Shown here in pieces: positions 39,654 to 41,332 of a stretch of DNA of 41,332 nucleotides. The translations under genes and the position numbers were made by a program. The stretch's first letter is position 1; every line of letters begins with the position of its first letter. This DNA comes from Delftia acidovorans. GTDB lineage: Bacteria; Pseudomonadota; Gammaproteobacteria; Burkholderiales; Burkholderiaceae_C. The notes under the pieces were generated by a model. The model saw only the letters and a program-made list of their open reading frames with translations. It was not told where the DNA came from and made no database searches. The stretch covers positions 1-41,332 of the forward strand of contig JAITUC010000017.1 in the NCBI GenBank assembly GCA_031286585.1, written 5' to 3'.

Positions 39654-41332
39654 ATGATTCAGCGCCGTTCCTTGCAGCACGTCCTCGTCGCCGCTTCGTT
39701 CTCACTCATTGCCTGCGCCGTAAGCGCCGCCGATTACGCCTATATTCCCAATTCAGGCAGCAGCACAATCTCTGTTATCAATACCGCGCGCGGAGAACTT
39801 ACTACAACAATAAAACCATCAGATACTGACGCAACATTAAGAGATAATATTTTTACTCTTGCACTGCGCCCGGGCAACGCGAATGAGGCATGGTTCGGTC
39901 AATATGGGATGAGCAATAAACTGGGAATTATTGACACAACGAACAACTCCCTGAAAGCAGTTATAGCCAACACTGGACGCTCTGTCTCCATCACCTTTTC
40001 TGCCAACGCTGCTATTGCCTATGTCAGTGATTACGACAATAAGAAACTGCATATTATAGATGCCGACTCCAAAAAAATCACTGCCAGCTTAAATACGGGA
40101 TGTTGGACAATCTCCTCTGCGCTAAGCCAAGACGGTGCATCACTCTATGTGCGTTGTGGAGACACTGGTGTAATCAACAAACTAGACACTGCAACCAACA
40201 CGTTATCCACACTCGCGAACGTCTCAAATTCGGGATTTGGCTTAGCCTATGACCCCACAGGAGCCGGGAAACTATACACATCGAGCCATGTTGGCAACAA
40301 GGTTGGCCGCGTCAACTTGGCAGACAACACGGTTACTCAGATCACAGTAACCGGCATTAATGACAGCGCCAGGACAGTAGCAGTTCGAAAAAATGGCAGC
40401 AAACTATATGTTGGCGGAACCAACAATGTACTGCACATCGTTGACACTGCCAGCACCTCAACGCAAACCTCGCTCACACTGAGCGGTCCAGTATCTGCCA
40501 TTACAGGGCTTGGTATCTCGGCAAACGACGCGGCGCTGTATGCCGTTACAGCGAATGGCACTGTCCATGTCATTGATGTCGCCACCGATACGGAAACCAA
40601 GACGATTCCGGCTGCAGCCAACACTGTGTCTAACTGGATCTGGGGCGATTTCCTTGGCAACGTCGTCGCCAGTGCCACGCCGGGTGGGCCCTCGGTGGCA
40701 TCGATTGCTCCGCAGGGCACACCGACAGCCAGCGCCACGAGCGTCAATTTCGCAGTGAGCTTCAGCGAAGCGGTCAACGGAGTTGACGCCACAGATTTCA
40801 CGCTGACCACTACAGGCACCGCCAGCGGCACGCTGGGCACGCCATCCAGCGCCGACAACGGCATCACATGGAATGTGCCTGTCACTGCCATCAGCGGCAC
40901 GGGCAGCCTGCGCCTGGACCTCAACAGCAGCGGCACCGGCATCAAGAGCACCGCAGCTGCCAAGCCCATTGCAGGGGGCTTCGTGACAGGAACCGTACAT
41001 AACGTTGACGTACAGGTGCCAGTTGCTGGTGCCTGTGGCGCGGCTGCGGGCCAAGCCACGGCACTTGTCCCGGCAGCCGGCCTTTGCAGCGCAGGCACGG
41101 CTACGGCAATCTCCAGCGCCAGTGGCAAATACACTTGGCAGTGCCAGGGCTTGAACGGCGGCAGCGCCAACAGCTGCGAGGCCCCTTGGTCCGCTGCTGG
41201 AGGCAGCAAGGCAACAGTCGCACTGCAGCCCGCCAACGGCTGGCAGGTGAGCAATGCCAGCTTCAGCACCACGCCACCTGCGGCTGTTCCGCAAGGCGTG
41301 ACTTTTCCCTCCGGACTGCTCTCGCTGAATCT
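39654..41332 (+). CDS. Secreted YVTN-type beta-propeller protein, 3' end beyond the window
   Basis: Partial: 559 codons are open to the window edge. A Sec signal (MIQRRSLQHVLVAASFSLIA, cleavage near VSAA) precedes about seven propeller repeats of the YVTN type (for example YIPNSGSSTISVINT, AYVSDYDNKKLHIIDAD, KLYVGGTNNVLHIVDTAS). An Ig-like segment follows (SVNFAVSFSEAVNGVDATDF), then a Cys module (GACGAAAGQA, LCSAGTA, YTWQCQGLNGGSANSCEA) and the start of a domain reading PQGVTFPSGLLSLN, as seen in large IPTL-CTERM proteins. I expect an IPTL-CTERM sorting signal downstream (inference). The 5' part (to about 40480) is clearly AT-richer than the 3' part. Probable surface or exopolymer-associated role. 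Confidence 0.85.
   Translation, partial: MIQRRSLQHVLVAASFSLIACAVSAADYAYIPNSGSSTISVINTARGELTTTIKPSDTDATLRDNIFTLALRPGNANEAWFGQYGMSNKLGIIDTTNNSLKAVIANTGRSVSITFSANAAIAYVSDYDNKKLHIIDADSKKITASLNTGCWTISSALSQDGASLYVRCGDTGVINKLDTATNTLSTLANVSNSGFGLAYDPTGAGKLYTSSHVGNKVGRVNLADNTVTQITVTGINDSARTVAVRKNGSKLYVGGTNNVLHIVDTASTSTQTSLTLSGPVSAITGLGISANDAALYAVTANGTVHVIDVATDTETKTIPAAANTVSNWIWGDFLGNVVASATPGGPSVASIAPQGTPTASATSVNFAVSFSEAVNGVDATDFTLTTTGTASGTLGTPSSADNGITWNVPVTAISGTGSLRLDLNSSGTGIKSTAAAKPIAGGFVTGTVHNVDVQVPVAGACGAAAGQATALVPAAGLCSAGTATAISSASGKYTWQCQGLNGGSANSCEAPWSAAGGSKATVALQPANGWQVSNASFSTTPPAAVPQGVTFPSGLLSLN

Noticed and set aside
40337..41294. Minus-strand frames opposite the beta-propeller gene
   Set aside because: The plus-strand frame has a signal peptide and repeats; the antisense frames have no motifs.
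1..41332. CRISPR array, prophage or complete insertion sequence
   Set aside because: No regularly spaced long repeats, no integrase, transposase or phage structural genes were seen.

Overview
The window is GC-rich, densely coded chromosomal DNA. It most likely comes from a beta-proteobacterium of the Comamonadaceae (Delftia/Comamonas/Acidovorax type). Reasons: an RpoH gene under a CIRCE element, a Bug-type solute receptor, a caa3-type cytochrome oxidase locus with the small DUF2970, DUF2909 and assembly proteins usual for this group, strong G/C at third codon positions, and GC-rich intergenic repeats. The genus call is inference; no 16S is present.

Layout. 1-554: a 22-copy 7-bp tandem repeat, a probable solo IS21-like end and a perfect CIRCE operator upstream of rpoH. 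555-7241: rpoH and its terminator, then a tightly packed operon: Bug receptor, fatty-acid-hydroxylase-like membrane enzyme, fatty acid desaturase, a ketosynthase III fused to a heme-oxygenase-like diiron domain, and a protein of unknown family. This set looks like an oxygen-dependent lipid or fatty-acid-derived metabolite pathway and is the most novel part of the window. 7427-8807: a CRP/FNR-type regulator with an FNR-like N-terminal cysteine pattern, and a HigBA-like toxin-antitoxin pair. 8824-12179 (minus): aerotaxis receptor Aer, translationally coupled to a PAS-GGDEF-EAL protein. 12341-19919: cytochrome c oxidase structural and assembly genes (coxB, coxA, small assembly protein, ctaG, DUF2970, coxC, SURF1, a thioredoxin-like protein, SCO) with DUF2909 inserted on the opposite strand; heme A synthesis genes are not here.

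20584-28923: ordinary core genes (BioC-like methyltransferase, comF, trmL, DUF4148, MaoC-like, LysE exporter, KefB/C-like antiporter, a divergent LysR/SDR pair, DUF1841). 28993-32579: di-heme cytochrome c4, then MoxR ATPase, GNAT acetyltransferase and a CoxE-type VWA protein. 32584-38855: the TamA/TamB envelope translocation pair, with an intrinsic-terminator-like hairpin inside the first codons of tamA. 38938-39012: tRNA-Arg(CCT) with a strong terminator downstream, followed by an AT-richer accessory stretch with a possible remnant of an outer-membrane receptor gene and the start of a large secreted beta-propeller protein that runs off the window.

Recurring themes are oxygen (O2-dependent lipid enzymes, a possible O2-sensing regulator, aerotaxis, terminal oxidase, cytochrome c4) and an unusual promoter geometry: several genes carry a -10-like hexamer exactly 6 nt before the ATG and no Shine-Dalgarno sequence, which predicts leaderless mRNAs.
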